A stretch of 64,000 nt of DNA from Tamlana crocina. Lineage in GTDB: Bacteria > Bacteroidota > Bacteroidia > Flavobacteriales > Flavobacteriaceae. The notes under the pieces were generated by a model that saw nothing but the letters and a program-made list of their open reading frames with translations, was not told the origin of the DNA and made no database searches. The stretch's first letter is position 1. Every line of letters begins with the position of its first letter. The stretch lies in contig CP158972.1 in the NCBI GenBank assembly GCA_040429635.1, forward strand, positions 2,676,001 through 2,740,000, written 5' to 3'. The translations under genes were made by a program, and so were the position numbers. Positions 8,394 to 19,400 of the stretch are shown here, in pieces.

Positions 8394-9890
8394 TTAATAC
8401 TCACCACTCGTTCTCGCCTTCTGCTCCACAAAATAAGGTTGAAATGTATACTTAGATTTTTCATCCCATTTTACATTCGTAGTAGGTAATAATTGTTTTA
8501 ATTCCTCAATTTTTTCATTGTACTCCTCTTTTCCTGCAACATTCGTCCACTCGTTAGGGTCGTTACTGTGGTCGTACAATTCTTGTGTACCATCTTCATA
8601 TTGAATGTATCTAAACTGATTGGTTCTTACCGCATGGTTATTCATACCATAAGTTGTTAATGCATAAGCGTCTTCAACACCTTCATCGTTGGTCATCATA
8701 GATACTAAACTTTTACCTTCATTTCTTGAATACGCCGGTAAATCACTAAGTTCTAATAACGTTGGGTAAATGGATAAAAACTCCACTGGTGCGTCAATCT
8801 TTTTACCTTTTGGTAAATCTGGTCCAGCGAACATTAATGGTGCTTTGGTAGCGGTTTCCCATAATCCGTGTTTGGCAAAAGTTTCTTTCTCACCCAGACG
8901 ATACCCGTGGTCTGACCATAATACAATTACCGTATTATCGGCATATTTGCTATTTTCTAAAGCATCTAAAACACGCCCTAATTGGTTATCTACAAAACTA
9001 ATACAGGCCAAATAGGCTTGTACAATTTTTTTCCACTCACCACTTTCAATCGCCCAATTTGTGGTAGGCATCATAGGCAAATCATTAATTTGTAAACCAA
9101 CATTGGGAATATCAGCCAAATCATCTGCTTTATAAGGTGGTGTTTCAATGTCTTCTAAAGGATATAAATCGAACCACTTTTGAGGTACATATAATGGAAC
9201 GTGCACGCGTAAAAATCCAACCCCCAAAAAGAAAGGTTGGTCATAATCTGTTTGTAAACGTTCAATGGCCCAATTTGCAGAAGCATGGTCAGGCATCAAA
9301 CTATCAGCTTCAGGAAATGCACCCCAGTCTGTACTTGTTTTTCCATGTACGCATTTAATCCCTTTACCAAAACCATCCCAAACAAATCGTTTTTTAGGCA
9401 ATGGCCCAAAACCTGCAACACGACCACCAGATTCATGAAACACACTGTCTGGCGCATGAATATGAAACAATTTCCCAATACCCATGGTATGATATCCATT
9501 TTTTCCAAAATATTCGGGCAAAAACGTGATATCCTTGGTCGCTGGATTTCCTTCCCGTCGCACTTCATTATCAGGTGCCATTCCATAAATTCCAGTATTG
9601 GAAGGCCTTAACCCTGTCATTATTGAGGCTCTCGAAGGCCCGCAAAGTGGTGCTTGAACATGAGCATTAGTAAAGGTCACCCCCATTTTTGCTAACCTAT
9701 CAAAATTTGGTGTTTTTACGTTTGAAAAGTTATCGATTGGTCCAATCATATTGTTCAAATCATCCACAGCGATGAACAATATATTAGGTTTTGAAGGTAC
9801 TTCAGAAGCAACTTGCTCTGATGATGATTTGCTTTTACAAGAACAAATTAATAAACCAAAAATAGCTGTTATAACGAGTAATTTCCTCAT
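8394..9890 (-). CDS. S1-family sulfatase, lipoprotein
   Basis: This 498-residue sulfatase has a lipoprotein signal (cysteines at 16 and 18), metal-site DD in FIAVDDLNNM, and the maturation motif CGPSRASIMTG with Cys83. It also has GVGFLRVHVPLYVPQKW and VIVLWSDHGYRLGEKETFAKH. It belongs to the same broad group as the neighbouring iduronate-2-sulfatase-like enzyme, but the two differ along most of their length, so they are likely to act on different sulfate positions. It lies 14 bases after the GH2 gene and 65 bases before the next sulfatase, consistent with one transcript. All visible active-site elements are present. Confidence 0.88.
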   Translation of the reverse strand: MRKLLVITAIFGLLICSCKSKSSSEQVASEVPSKPNILFIAVDDLNNMIGPIDNFSNVKTPNFDRLAKMGVTFTNAHVQAPLCGPSRASIMTGLRPSNTGIYGMAPDNEVRREGNPATKDITFLPEYFGKNGYHTMGIGKLFHIHAPDSVFHESGGRVAGFGPLPKKRFVWDGFGKGIKCVHGKTSTDWGAFPEADSLMPDHASANWAIERLQTDYDQPFFLGVGFLRVHVPLYVPQKWFDLYPLEDIETPPYKADDLADIPNVGLQINDLPMMPTTNWAIESGEWKKIVQAYLACISFVDNQLGRVLDALENSKYADNTVIVLWSDHGYRLGEKETFAKHGLWETATKAPLMFAGPDLPKGKKIDAPVEFLSIYPTLLELSDLPAYSRNEGKSLVSMMTNDEGVEDAYALTTYGMNNHAVRTNQFRYIQYEDGTQELYDHSNDPNEWTNVAGKEEYNEKIEELKQLLPTTNVKWDEKSKYTFQPYFVEQKARTSGEY

Positions 9891-9904
9891 GTTTAAGTTT
9901 TAAC

Positions 9905-11725
9905 TTATTTGATGTTTTTATAAAATGATTGCAAGGTGTAAAATGCCTTTTTCTTGTTTCCTGTTTCCGATATCAAACCTTTTCTGTTCCATCCATCTTG
10001 GTAAGGAATTAAGGTACGTCTTGGTGACCTAAAATCTACTAAAGTCCAAGGTGTAATACCACTAATTCCTGGTATTTTTGCTAAGGTTGGTAAAGTCTCT
10101 TCATATAATAATTCCTGAAATTCTTCACTCCAACGCGTCATGTTATCGGCATGATACCCTTGAAGTGCACCCGCCCCAAATTCTGAAATAATGACTGGCT
10201 TATCAATATCTATTTCCCAACGGATATTTTTAATATTATCAATATTTCCTCCATACCAACCATAGTATTGGTTGAAACTCAACACATCCACAACCTCGGC
10301 AAATTCATCTTCTACAATCATGATGTTTTTGTTTTCTTTTTTGCCGTGGTCTTCTAAAGCGGCACTAATTAAACGCATGTCATCTAATTTTCTAGCCTTA
10401 GTTGCTAAATTGGTTAAAAAAGTTAAACGTTCTTTAGATGTAGGCGTTTCGTTGGCCATTGACCAAATGATGGAACAGGCTCTGTTTTTATCACGTTGTA
10501 TTAATTCTGATAACTGCGTTTCAGCTTTGTTGTAGGTTTCTGTATTCGTCCATTGAATGGTCCAATACACCGGTATTTCTTCCCAAACTAAAATACCCAT
10601 TTGGTCTGCCAAACGAATCATGTTCTCATTATGTGGATAGTGCGCTAAACGTACATAATTACAACCCAATTCTTTTGCCCAACCTAGCAGTACCCTAGCA
10701 TCTTCAATAGACCAAGCTCTACCACCACGCATGACGTTTTCTTCGTGAATGGAAATGCCTTTCAGAAATATTTTTTCACCATTTAATAAAATTTGCTTCC
10801 CACTAGTTTCAATAGTTCTAAAACCAATTTTATCAGATATCTTATCGTTTGAAATGGCAATGTTTACATCGTATAATTTCGGGTTTGTGTCACTCCAATA
10901 CGACACGCGTTTCACAGGAAATTTTACCGCTACAAATCCGTTAGCATCCGTTGTAAATGATGTATTAATTTTTAATTCTGGGATGGAAAGACTAACGCTT
11001 TGATTTCCCTTGTTATCCCCATTCAATTGAATGTATCCAGAAACTTCTCTGTTATTGTTTTTAGTCAGCTGAATTTTATAATCTTCGATAAAAGTGTCAT
11101 CTAATTCATAAATGGTAACATCTCTGGTTATACCCCCGTAATTCCACCAATCTGTACTCAAAGTTGGCACTTCATCCGCAAAACGTTTGTTATCAACCTT
11201 TACAATCAAAAAGTTATCTTTTTCTTTTAAAAGATGGGTCATTTCAAAATTGAAAGGCGTAAAACCGCCAACGTGAACACCTAGTTTCTTACCATTCAAA
11301 TACACATCTGCTTTGTAGTTAACCGCTCCAAAATGCAAATAGTAACGTTTGGAAGCATCATAATTTTCAACGTTAAAAGACTTTTTGTACCAAACTGTAC
11401 CTTCGTAATAAAATAGTTTTTCCTCTTGTGAATTCCAATCGCCGGGAACGACCATAGTTGGTGCTGTATCAAAATCGTACTCTACCCTATCCGTTTTATT
11501 TTGTGGTTTTTTATTTAAAAAGTACGCACTAGAACCAGGGTTTTCGGTACCATCATGTGGTTCCATTCTGTAGTTATAATATCCAGTTTCATAAACATCT
11601 ACAATGTAATGCCACCTGCCATTTAAGCTTTGTCCATTTCTTAAGTAACTATTCTGTAATAAAGGTTGATTCGCAAATGCGCAAATTGAAATGAACAGCA
11701 GGCTTATGCTTACAATATATTTCAT
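9905..11725 (-). CDS. GH2 glycosidase, beta-glucuronidase-like
   Basis: This 606-residue exported GH2 enzyme has a signal peptide ending at CAFA. It has the N-terminal sugar-binding domain (about 20-190), an immunoglobulin-like domain, and a TIM barrel with NYVRLAHYPHNENM. The acid/base is Glu426 in MANETP and the nucleophile Glu515 in ISEFGAGA. Its short length and lack of C-terminal domains fit beta-glucuronidases rather than long beta-galactosidases. The F. agariphila ulvan PUL has a GH2 annotated as a putative beta-glucuronidase in a similar setting. It would release glucuronate from desulfated oligomers. The gene is packed between a sulfatase and the six-hairpin protein (6-base gap). Family is certain; substrate is inferred. 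Confidence 0.85.
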   Translation of the reverse strand: MKYIVSISLLFISICAFANQPLLQNSYLRNGQSLNGRWHYIVDVYETGYYNYRMEPHDGTENPGSSAYFLNKKPQNKTDRVEYDFDTAPTMVVPGDWNSQEEKLFYYEGTVWYKKSFNVENYDASKRYYLHFGAVNYKADVYLNGKKLGVHVGGFTPFNFEMTHLLKEKDNFLIVKVDNKRFADEVPTLSTDWWNYGGITRDVTIYELDDTFIEDYKIQLTKNNNREVSGYIQLNGDNKGNQSVSLSIPELKINTSFTTDANGFVAVKFPVKRVSYWSDTNPKLYDVNIAISNDKISDKIGFRTIETSGKQILLNGEKIFLKGISIHEENVMRGGRAWSIEDARVLLGWAKELGCNYVRLAHYPHNENMIRLADQMGILVWEEIPVYWTIQWTNTETYNKAETQLSELIQRDKNRACSIIWSMANETPTSKERLTFLTNLATKARKLDDMRLISAALEDHGKKENKNIMIVEDEFAEVVDVLSFNQYYGWYGGNIDNIKNIRWEIDIDKPVIISEFGAGALQGYHADNMTRWSEEFQELLYEETLPTLAKIPGISGITPWTLVDFRSPRRTLIPYQDGWNRKGLISETGNKKKAFYTLQSFYKNIK

Positions 11726-11731
11726 GTGATT

Positions 11732-13651
11732 TTAAATAACTTTAATGGTAATTCTAACTTGTTTTTTATCTTCAAAAGGCATGATTAACGGTACTGCTTC
11801 TACTCCTGGAACCATATTAAATAGCCTTTCTTTTGGTGTATCTTTTATTTTTATAACTGAACTTGAAGTGATTTTTACTACGCCGTTGGGTTTCTCAATA
11901 GTAATTTCATGTTCTGAAACTTGTGTTACTTTTTCTCCTGTTGGAGATACTATTGGTAATACAAAAGCAGTTGGTGTTTTTATAGCCTCATTGGTAGTCG
12001 CAAGTATTTCTAATTTTTCAGAAGTTGCAGTATAGTCTAAATTGAAATTTGAAGCTGTTTCAGTTACCGCCTCAAAAGCTTCGTTTTTTAGTTGTACTTT
12101 GGCATTGTATTCCAAACTATCCGTCTCATCTTTTGAAGTAAAAGTGGCCTCTAAATCGAATAAATTGGTATACCAAGCATCATCTTTAAAGGTTTCTATT
12201 CTTGGCGTCAGTGCAAAATCCTCTCCAGGTTGCTCCTGTTGATTATGGGCTTCTAAGAGTTTATATATCGCCAGACTTGTGGTACACAATAACCCAACTT
12301 TCATGTGATATAATGTACAAAGCGATGCGCCCGTAGCTTGCCTAACATCATTTCTGGTACTGTAAATGGCATCATATGCCGATACCGTTCCTCGCCAATC
12401 GCCTTTCCCAAATAGGGAAACATCTAACTCCTTAAAATAGGTTTCGCCATTGGCTACTGCTCTCGGAAGCGGTGTGGAAGTATCAATTTTAGGTAAATGG
12501 TCCCAATGGTCTAAAATGGTAGCCAATGGTTTGGCGTGTGCGAAGGTGTGATGTACACTAGCCTCAACACCATGCGACACATAATTAAGTCCGCCGTACA
12601 ACAAGCCATCTTTAGTACACTGCTTTAACAATTCTGTATTCTTGAATGTGGCGGTTCCCAAGGCTGGATTATCGCCTGCCATAAATGAAAATGCAGATTG
12701 CATACCATCACTTGTTCTACTGCCCCAATAGGTCCACTTAAACATACGGTTACCAAAGCTATTGTCTATACCGCCATCAGGTAATATAAATTGTAAATGC
12801 GAGTCTAATGATTTTTTTAGGATTTGCAAAAGCTCCTCATCTTTTGCCTCCAAAGCATATAGTACCAAATTATTAAGAGATTCTTCTATATTGTAACCCA
12901 AATCTATACCCGGTAAGCCTTTAGGACTTAGTGCTTTTTTATTTTTATTTTGAATTTCGCCAAAAAGTAAAGCATTGGGTTCAGAGAAATGGCTTTTAAT
13001 CTGATTAGCCATATCCTTACTTCTTTCTAAATACTTTGTATTGTTGAGCATGTTGCCTATTAAATGCAAAGCATAAATTGTAGTAGCACTATAATTGATA
13101 TTGGAATTACCTACCACAGGAAACCTGTTATACACAAACTCCATAGCCTGTTCCAAACGCTTATACCAGCGTTTTTTTCTGATTTCATCAATTAAATCGC
13201 CATGAAATTTTAAAGTATCTGCTAATGCAATGGCCGCAAAAACGGTGGTGCCTTCCCAGGATTTAGGGTCTACATCGTTAGTCCAAGCCCCATTGGGTTT
13301 GGTTACATTTTTACCCCATTCAAAAACGGCAATACCTGCATCTAAATATTTTTGTTCGCCAGTAATTTTAGCCATACAAAAAAATGGATACACGGCATCG
13401 ATAACACGACCGTGCATCCATCCAGTTGGGCATTTAAATTGCCCATGTACTGTTGGGTCTGATGGATTTATGATTTGAATTTTAATCATGCCATCACACC
13501 ATTCTTTCAATAAATTAAAAACTAAGGTCCTATATTCAGATGAATGTATGTCTTTTACACCTTTGGCACATGAATTCAAAAAGCTAGTCGCTGATAATGA
13601 CAACCCAACACCAGTTATTGTTGATAATTGAATAAAATCTCTACGCTTCAT
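11732..13651 (-). CDS. Exported six-hairpin (alpha/alpha barrel) enzyme of unknown reaction
   Basis: This 639-residue protein starts MKRRDF with a twin-arginine pair, and its signal ends at a lipobox (LNSC, Cys28). Residues 40-430 are helical repeats with motifs such as GWMHGRVIDAVYPFF, NYSATTIYALHLIGN and SHGVEASVHHTFAHAK, resembling (alpha/alpha)6 toroid enzymes such as GH88/GH105 or GH154. The last 150 residues look beta-rich. Candidate roles are a GH154-like beta-glucuronidase or the oligosaccharide dehydratase (P29 type) reported for F. agariphila ulvan. I cannot choose between them. It lies between GH2 and a sulfatase and probably acts on an uronate-ended oligomer. Toroid architecture is moderately sure; the reaction is unknown. 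Confidence 0.65.
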   Translation of the reverse strand: MKRRDFIQLSTITGVGLSLSATSFLNSCAKGVKDIHSSEYRTLVFNLLKEWCDGMIKIQIINPSDPTVHGQFKCPTGWMHGRVIDAVYPFFCMAKITGEQKYLDAGIAVFEWGKNVTKPNGAWTNDVDPKSWEGTTVFAAIALADTLKFHGDLIDEIRKKRWYKRLEQAMEFVYNRFPVVGNSNINYSATTIYALHLIGNMLNNTKYLERSKDMANQIKSHFSEPNALLFGEIQNKNKKALSPKGLPGIDLGYNIEESLNNLVLYALEAKDEELLQILKKSLDSHLQFILPDGGIDNSFGNRMFKWTYWGSRTSDGMQSAFSFMAGDNPALGTATFKNTELLKQCTKDGLLYGGLNYVSHGVEASVHHTFAHAKPLATILDHWDHLPKIDTSTPLPRAVANGETYFKELDVSLFGKGDWRGTVSAYDAIYSTRNDVRQATGASLCTLYHMKVGLLCTTSLAIYKLLEAHNQQEQPGEDFALTPRIETFKDDAWYTNLFDLEATFTSKDETDSLEYNAKVQLKNEAFEAVTETASNFNLDYTATSEKLEILATTNEAIKTPTAFVLPIVSPTGEKVTQVSEHEITIEKPNGVVKITSSSVIKIKDTPKERLFNMVPGVEAVPLIMPFEDKKQVRITIKVI

Positions 13652-13679
13652 CTGAATATTATTTTGGAAACAATTTGAA

Positions 13680-15008
13680 TTATTCCGCTCTAAATGCTGT
13701 AATTTTTACGGTTAAATCCTCAACGATATTAGGATTTGCGTCTGCAATATTATTTTGCTCAAATGGGTCTTCTTCAATATTGAATAGTTGTACTACCTCA
13801 TTCTTTTTCCTTTCAGGGTCTGGAATGATAATTTTGTAAGGAGGAAAAATGGCCATGTTGTAGAACATACTATTTTCTATGGTATCAAAATCGTGCGCAT
13901 ACACTTCTCCAAAAACACCTTTACGCTGGGTTAATGCTGTTTCATCCAAAACACTAACTCCAGGTAAATTTGCAGGTTTTTCAATACCCAAAATATCTAA
14001 AACTGTTGGCACCATATCTATACTACTTGTAATGGTAGAATCATCCATTTTTGGTGTGATTTTACCTTTCCATTTGTACATAATTGGTGTTCTAATACCT
14101 AAATCATAAGGCGCTCTTTTTGAGGTTTTCACGTATGTACTTTTATTGGGTTCTTGTACCCAGCCATTATCGCACACATAAACAAATAAGGTGTTTTCCA
14201 TTTGTCCTTTGGCTTCAATCATATCAAACAACTGTCCGCAAGTTTCATCAAACCACTCACACATTGCCCAGTATTTAGCAACATATTCGGTAGGTGCTTT
14301 TGGTAAATATTTATCCAACAAACGTTGTGGCGGGTTATGAGGTGCATGTGGCAAGAATGGTGCATACCATAAAAAGAAGGGATTCTTCTTTTCAGCAGCT
14401 AAATTTAAATAGCTATTAATGGTGTCTAAACCTTTTCTACCTATTTGCAAACCAAAATCACCATGACGACCGCCACGTTCTGGGTCACCGTGCGTCATAC
14501 CATAATCAAAACCTCCAATTTTGTGGTTACCATGCCACCATTTACCGGTTTGAAACGATAAATAACCTTTTTCTTTCAACATATCGGGAAGTGTGGTTTG
14601 TTTTTCAAAAGCAGAAATAACGGGTTTATAGGCTTCAGCTCTTTCTTTTCCGCGGATATTTCCACGATCATAGACCTTATCATTTCCTAAAATACCATGA
14701 TCTTTTGGATATAAGCCTGTAATGATTGTTGCCAAAGATGGTGAACACAACGGTGTTGGCACATAGCCTCTAGTAAAGGTTAAGCTTTCTGAAGCGAACT
14801 GGTCTAAACGAGGTGTATCAATATGCTCATGACCCATAAAACTATAGTCTGTCCAAGCTTGATCGTCAGACAAAATAAAAACGATATTCGGGGTCTGGTT
14901 TATCTCCTGAGGGGCTTGTGCTTTCGCTTCTGATGTTTTGGTTTTATTTCCACAGGAAAAACATATCACTAATAATACGATATAACCCAGTTTGTTCAAT
15001 TTATTCAT
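13680..15008 (-). CDS. S1-family sulfatase with atypical CSPSL maturation motif
   Basis: This 442-residue lipoprotein sulfatase (lipobox near Cys19) has DD in IVFILSDDQAWTD and GKWWHGNHKIGG. Its maturation site reads CSPSLATIITG: Cys88 and Pro90 are present, but position 92 is Leu where the CxPxR motif has Arg. The base sequence (minus strand TCA CCA TCT TTG, near 14733-14744) shows this directly. The Arg aids recognition by the formylglycine enzyme and lies in the active site. Otherwise the fold looks complete (FVYVCDNGWVQEP, IRTPIMYKWKGKI). It may be poorly matured, belong to a subfamily tolerant of Leu, or have another role. Confidence 0.82.
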   Translation of the reverse strand: MNKLNKLGYIVLLVICFSCGNKTKTSEAKAQAPQEINQTPNIVFILSDDQAWTDYSFMGHEHIDTPRLDQFASESLTFTRGYVPTPLCSPSLATIITGLYPKDHGILGNDKVYDRGNIRGKERAEAYKPVISAFEKQTTLPDMLKEKGYLSFQTGKWWHGNHKIGGFDYGMTHGDPERGGRHGDFGLQIGRKGLDTINSYLNLAAEKKNPFFLWYAPFLPHAPHNPPQRLLDKYLPKAPTEYVAKYWAMCEWFDETCGQLFDMIEAKGQMENTLFVYVCDNGWVQEPNKSTYVKTSKRAPYDLGIRTPIMYKWKGKITPKMDDSTITSSIDMVPTVLDILGIEKPANLPGVSVLDETALTQRKGVFGEVYAHDFDTIENSMFYNMAIFPPYKIIIPDPERKKNEVVQLFNIEEDPFEQNNIADANPNIVEDLTVKITAFRAE

Positions 15009-15033
15009 AGTTGTTGCTTATTTATTCAGTTAT

Positions 15034-16452
15034 TTAATTATTTTTTAAAACTTTAGTTTCTGTTTGTAAACGTTGTATTGGACCACTATCTCCTAAAAGG
15101 TACATTTTTCTAAAATCTGAACCTTTTTCTTTTTGTGCTACTACTATTCTAGCATCTGGATGTGGATTATCGATAAGCGCAGATATGATAAAACCGGAAT
15201 TCTTTCGACTTAAATAAACGGAGTTCTTTTTAAATGTTTTTCCGCCATCAAAACTATCCCATCTACTAATTTCTCCAACATCTGCTGGAGTTTGACTTTC
15301 TAAATATAAGCTTACTTCAGAGGTAGATTTCACTTCAATATCTGCATCCCCTTTCGGTAAATTATCGGTATTTCCTTGTAACCACTCTTGTCCATCCCAT
15401 CTAAAATGCTGTATGCGCTTAGTACCACTTCTTTTAGCTCCTACATCTGGGCCAACCATTACACCAACTTGAGGATTCCCATTGGAATCTATATCTGCTA
15501 TAGCTTGAAATGTCCAATCATTGGGTATTTGCTTAACCAAAGTTTTTTCGTCTGCCATTTCTTTGGTTAAAGGCATTGCTAAAGGTTCGTTTTTAACATT
15601 TTTCCAGACACCTGTTTTTGTATCAAAAACCATATAATATAAATTATGTCGTTCTGGGATATGACCTCGTGGGTCTTGCGCATTTTTTTTGTCTCTACAA
15701 ATATGATAATCAAATGCTACAATAATATCGTCTCCATTCCCTTTAGAAAGCCAAGGATACCAAGAATCTTCGGCTTCTATATCAGTTCTTCTTTTATGCT
15801 TTAAAAAGGAAACTGGCTCATCAAATGTTTTTCCATTATCGGTTGATTTTTGATACACCCAATTGCTTCTGTGTGCTCCATGACGATAAAACAGATACAT
15901 ATCGCCATTATCCATTTTTATAAACTGACTGTAGGTTCCAAATAATGAAATGTTATCTAATGTCTCCCACTCAGAAATGTCTAATGGGTTTTTAGAAACT
16001 GCATGTAAATTTTTACCATAGTGATGATTTCCTAATGGGTTTTTACCATCATCGGGTGTTCCACCATGACCTCCAAACGCAATATGAATATATCCTGCAT
16101 CGTCAATAAGCAATGCCGGTTTACCATGATTGTCTATTTTTTTCTTTCTATTAGGGTCCTTACCCATTTCACTAACTCCCGCTTTGAACGGACCTTTCCA
16201 TTCTTTAGTAGTATGATTGTAAGACGCTACATAAGGATCTTCTAAAGCACCTTGATAAGCTATATAAGTAATGCCTTTATGATATACACCTGATGGATGT
16301 TGCACAATGGCCACTGCATTACCAAAACCATTATCGGCAAAGTAATCTACCATTTGGCTACCCGCGTTAATTGTCTTTTGTTCTTTGACTTTATTGACAC
16401 AACCCAACAAACAAAAACAAATAAAAAGGTTTACATAAAAATATTTAGTCAT
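15034..16452 (-). CDS. BNR-4 beta-propeller lipoprotein, PL24/PL25-type ulvan lyase candidate
   Basis: This 472-residue lipoprotein (LLGC, Cys18) has the BNR-4 propeller pattern: KGITYIAYQG, DPYVASYNH, DNHGKPALLIDDAGYIHIA, then FGGHGG, YSQFIKMDNGDMYLFYRHG. Residues His123, His129, His144, Tyr174 and Arg190 or Arg195 lie where the His/His/Tyr/Arg set of seven-bladed ulvan lyases of PL24 and PL25 is expected. These enzymes cut next to glucuronate or iduronate. Its ATG overlaps the stop of the GH106 gene (TAATG), so translation is probably coupled to the rhamnosidase. The fold is fairly sure; lyase activity is inferred, and a non-catalytic propeller is possible. Confidence 0.7.
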   Translation of the reverse strand: MTKYFYVNLFICFCLLGCVNKVKEQKTINAGSQMVDYFADNGFGNAVAIVQHPSGVYHKGITYIAYQGALEDPYVASYNHTTKEWKGPFKAGVSEMGKDPNRKKKIDNHGKPALLIDDAGYIHIAFGGHGGTPDDGKNPLGNHHYGKNLHAVSKNPLDISEWETLDNISLFGTYSQFIKMDNGDMYLFYRHGAHRSNWVYQKSTDNGKTFDEPVSFLKHKRRTDIEAEDSWYPWLSKGNGDDIIVAFDYHICRDKKNAQDPRGHIPERHNLYYMVFDTKTGVWKNVKNEPLAMPLTKEMADEKTLVKQIPNDWTFQAIADIDSNGNPQVGVMVGPDVGAKRSGTKRIQHFRWDGQEWLQGNTDNLPKGDADIEVKSTSEVSLYLESQTPADVGEISRWDSFDGGKTFKKNSVYLSRKNSGFIISALIDNPHPDARIVVAQKEKGSDFRKMYLLGDSGPIQRLQTETKVLKNN

Positions 16453-19400
16453 TAGTTCTCTAGCTTTACAGTTTCAAAAAATGTAAGTTTCACAGGCCCT
16501 AGGAGACCAGACTTTAGCAAATCATCATTCTGGTTATAATGATTCCAACTGGCAAATGTTGTTCTTTTAGATGGTCGTTCTGTTTCGTTTAATAACCAAT
16601 CTGGAAGTGGTTTTGCGCGTTTACCTTGTCTTGGATAATCCAATTTTAGTTTTTCGTCACCAATTAATCGATTGGGCCATAAATTGGTCACCTTAACTTC
16701 TAAAGTATTCTTCCCTTCTTTCACAAATTCATCAATATTTACTCTAAAAGGGGCCTTCCATAAAGATACAATATTATTGCCGTTAACTATGACTTCTGCA
16801 ATAACGGATACACTGCCTAAATCTAAGGTTACACTTTTATTCGGCTGTATCATCTCTTCGGATAACACAAACTCTTTTTTATAAGATGCTGTTCCTGAAA
16901 AATGTTGAATCGACTCGTCTTGCACATCGGTCCACGAAATCAAATCAGGAAACGTCTCTTTTTTTGAAGCTTCTGAGTTTATTGGAAAAGAAACTTCCCA
17001 AGCACCTGATAACTCCATAGGCTTTGAAACGGATGTCACTTCTGCGGTTTTTGTTCCTCCTGATGATGTCTTGTAATTTATCTTTCCTGCATAAGGTGTT
17101 GTCCAACTTATGGCATCATTTTTAAATTCTAATTTTGGTTTTGATATGTCTTTAGACAATTTTAAAAACTGTCCTTTCGGAATAAATAGAGTGCGTTCTT
17201 CTCCATCAGTTTTATAGCTAATTTTTAAAACAGTTTTATCGCCTTCAGGAATTTGATTACCTATTAATTTATTAGTCACCAAAATATCATAAGTTCCAGA
17301 ATTTACTATCTTTTTAATCGTTTTGGTAACATCAAAAGTTTTATAATGCTGAGGAATACCCGTTGTTTCTCCTTTAAATTTTCCAAATACCGCTTTTAAA
17401 ACTTTTAGAGATTTATCTCCAGCGTCAATATGAATATGCTCACGTTCTTCAGCATAAATCTGCTTTTTGGTATCACCTATTTGGTATTCCATTCTGAACT
17501 CTTTTTTATAGCCCATCGCAGGGTCGCAATCGCAAAAAGCTCTACTCATTTTAAAATCTAAAGTGCCATTTTTGATAGCTTTATTTACTCTATCGGTAAT
17601 ATCAATTAAGCCTTCTTGCAAAAAGGTACCATATTCAGCTTTTACAATTTCTAAATTAGAAAGTGGTTCTACTTGAGCAGTTTCTAGTTCTGTTGAAACT
17701 TCTAATAAATGATTAATATTCAAAGGCTTTTTAAAGATTATAAAAACCGATTCTTCCATTCCTAAGGATAACGGAATTGTTGTAGTTCCATCATCATTTT
17801 CTTTAAAAACTACCACATCTTTTGTAGTGCCTTTTTCTGAGTTCCAAAGTTCTGGTTGCTTTCCTGAAACTCGAAAACGCGCTGTAATGTCTCTGGCTTC
17901 TTTTCTAGCATTCGCTATAAAATAGATATCTGCATCAGCTGTCTTTCTGTGTATAAAACTCAAATCTGTATTGTCACTACTTTCAATTTTAAAATCTGGT
18001 GTTTTATTACTCAAAGCTTTTGAAATAGTCATATCTTTTATCGAACCACTTCCCCATAAATCATCAACATAGGTTTCAACTTCTTTATCACAATTTGGAT
18101 AATTGCTTAAACTTGGTGATTGCACCGGTTTTTTACCAATTACTTTTGCGCCACCATAAACCAATTCTTTTACTTTTTGAAGAGTTTCTGGTTTGATAAA
18201 GTCTGATTCGGGTAAGACCAAAAGCTTATATGTATTGCCTACGGATGAATATATTGCTCCATTTTTAACGGTTAGGTCTTTTAATTTATTTGCTCCAATC
18301 AAATCATAATCAAAACCCATTTCTCTGATTTCAGGTTTTATAAACCCTGTATTTGGTGATGATTCCCCTGTAAATACCAAAACATCGGCTACATTTTTAC
18401 CTTGTTGCAATAAATATTGTGAACGAGCTACGTAATCCATATAACCCTTACTTTGCGACCACCAGGTGTTTAATCGGTTAAAATCAAAACCATGATAACT
18501 TAAGGCCAAACCTGGCGCCACATCCCAAGGTTGATGCACATAAGTATGGAAAATAAATCGTGTAATTCCCTCTGCCCAAGCTTTATCTCCAATCGATTTT
18601 ATGTTTGCTGGGTGCTTGTCCCAACCACCAATACCTGTAAAAGATTCTGCTCCAACAATGGTGCTACCGTTTAAGTGTGCTATGGATGATACAAATTTTG
18701 GCGAATCGAAAAAGGGATAACCACCACTCCAAAATTCGCACATGACTATATCGCCTTGAGCTCCTACTTGCATATTATCAAAAGGTCCCCAATAGGGTTC
18801 TACAGAAAATTTCAGTCCATTTTTATGGCATAAGTCTGCAAAGTGACCATAATAATTCTCTGCGATTAAGTCGCCAATAGTTCTTCTAAAATCCCAAAGA
18901 AATCGTTCTGAAACTTCTCCACTTTCCACATAATAGCCAGCTAAAGTTGGTAAATATGCCGTTAAATCATAACCTCTTAAACTTTCAAATTGCGTATCGA
19001 ATCCAGTGGTCCAATTTGTGGTTTCTACTTCATAACTATCAATTAAACAATTGTTAACCGTTGTGCCTACTAAATCGCCTAACTTATCAATAATGGGTTG
19101 TACACCGGCTTCCCAATAGGCATCTAGGGCTTTTTTACTCATTTTATCCACCTCTAAACCTTTGGCTTCTGGTGGTGCCGGTCTGTTGGTTGTTCCTATT
19201 GGTGTATGTCCTAAACGTAAAATAACCCAATCGCCTTTAGGTACTTCCCAGTTTAACACCCCATCTTCAGATAGTTTTGAAGTTAAATTAATAATGGTTC
19301 CTTTTTGAATAATAGCCTCTTTTGAAATTGCTTTAATATCGGGTAACAAATGATTTCGAACACGTTCAGAAAGCATTTTATAGTCTAAACCATCAATTTT

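Noticed and set aside
9285-9611. Plus- and minus-strand frames of about 100 residues inside a sulfatase
   Set aside because: They overlap a full sulfatase with all motifs; shadows.
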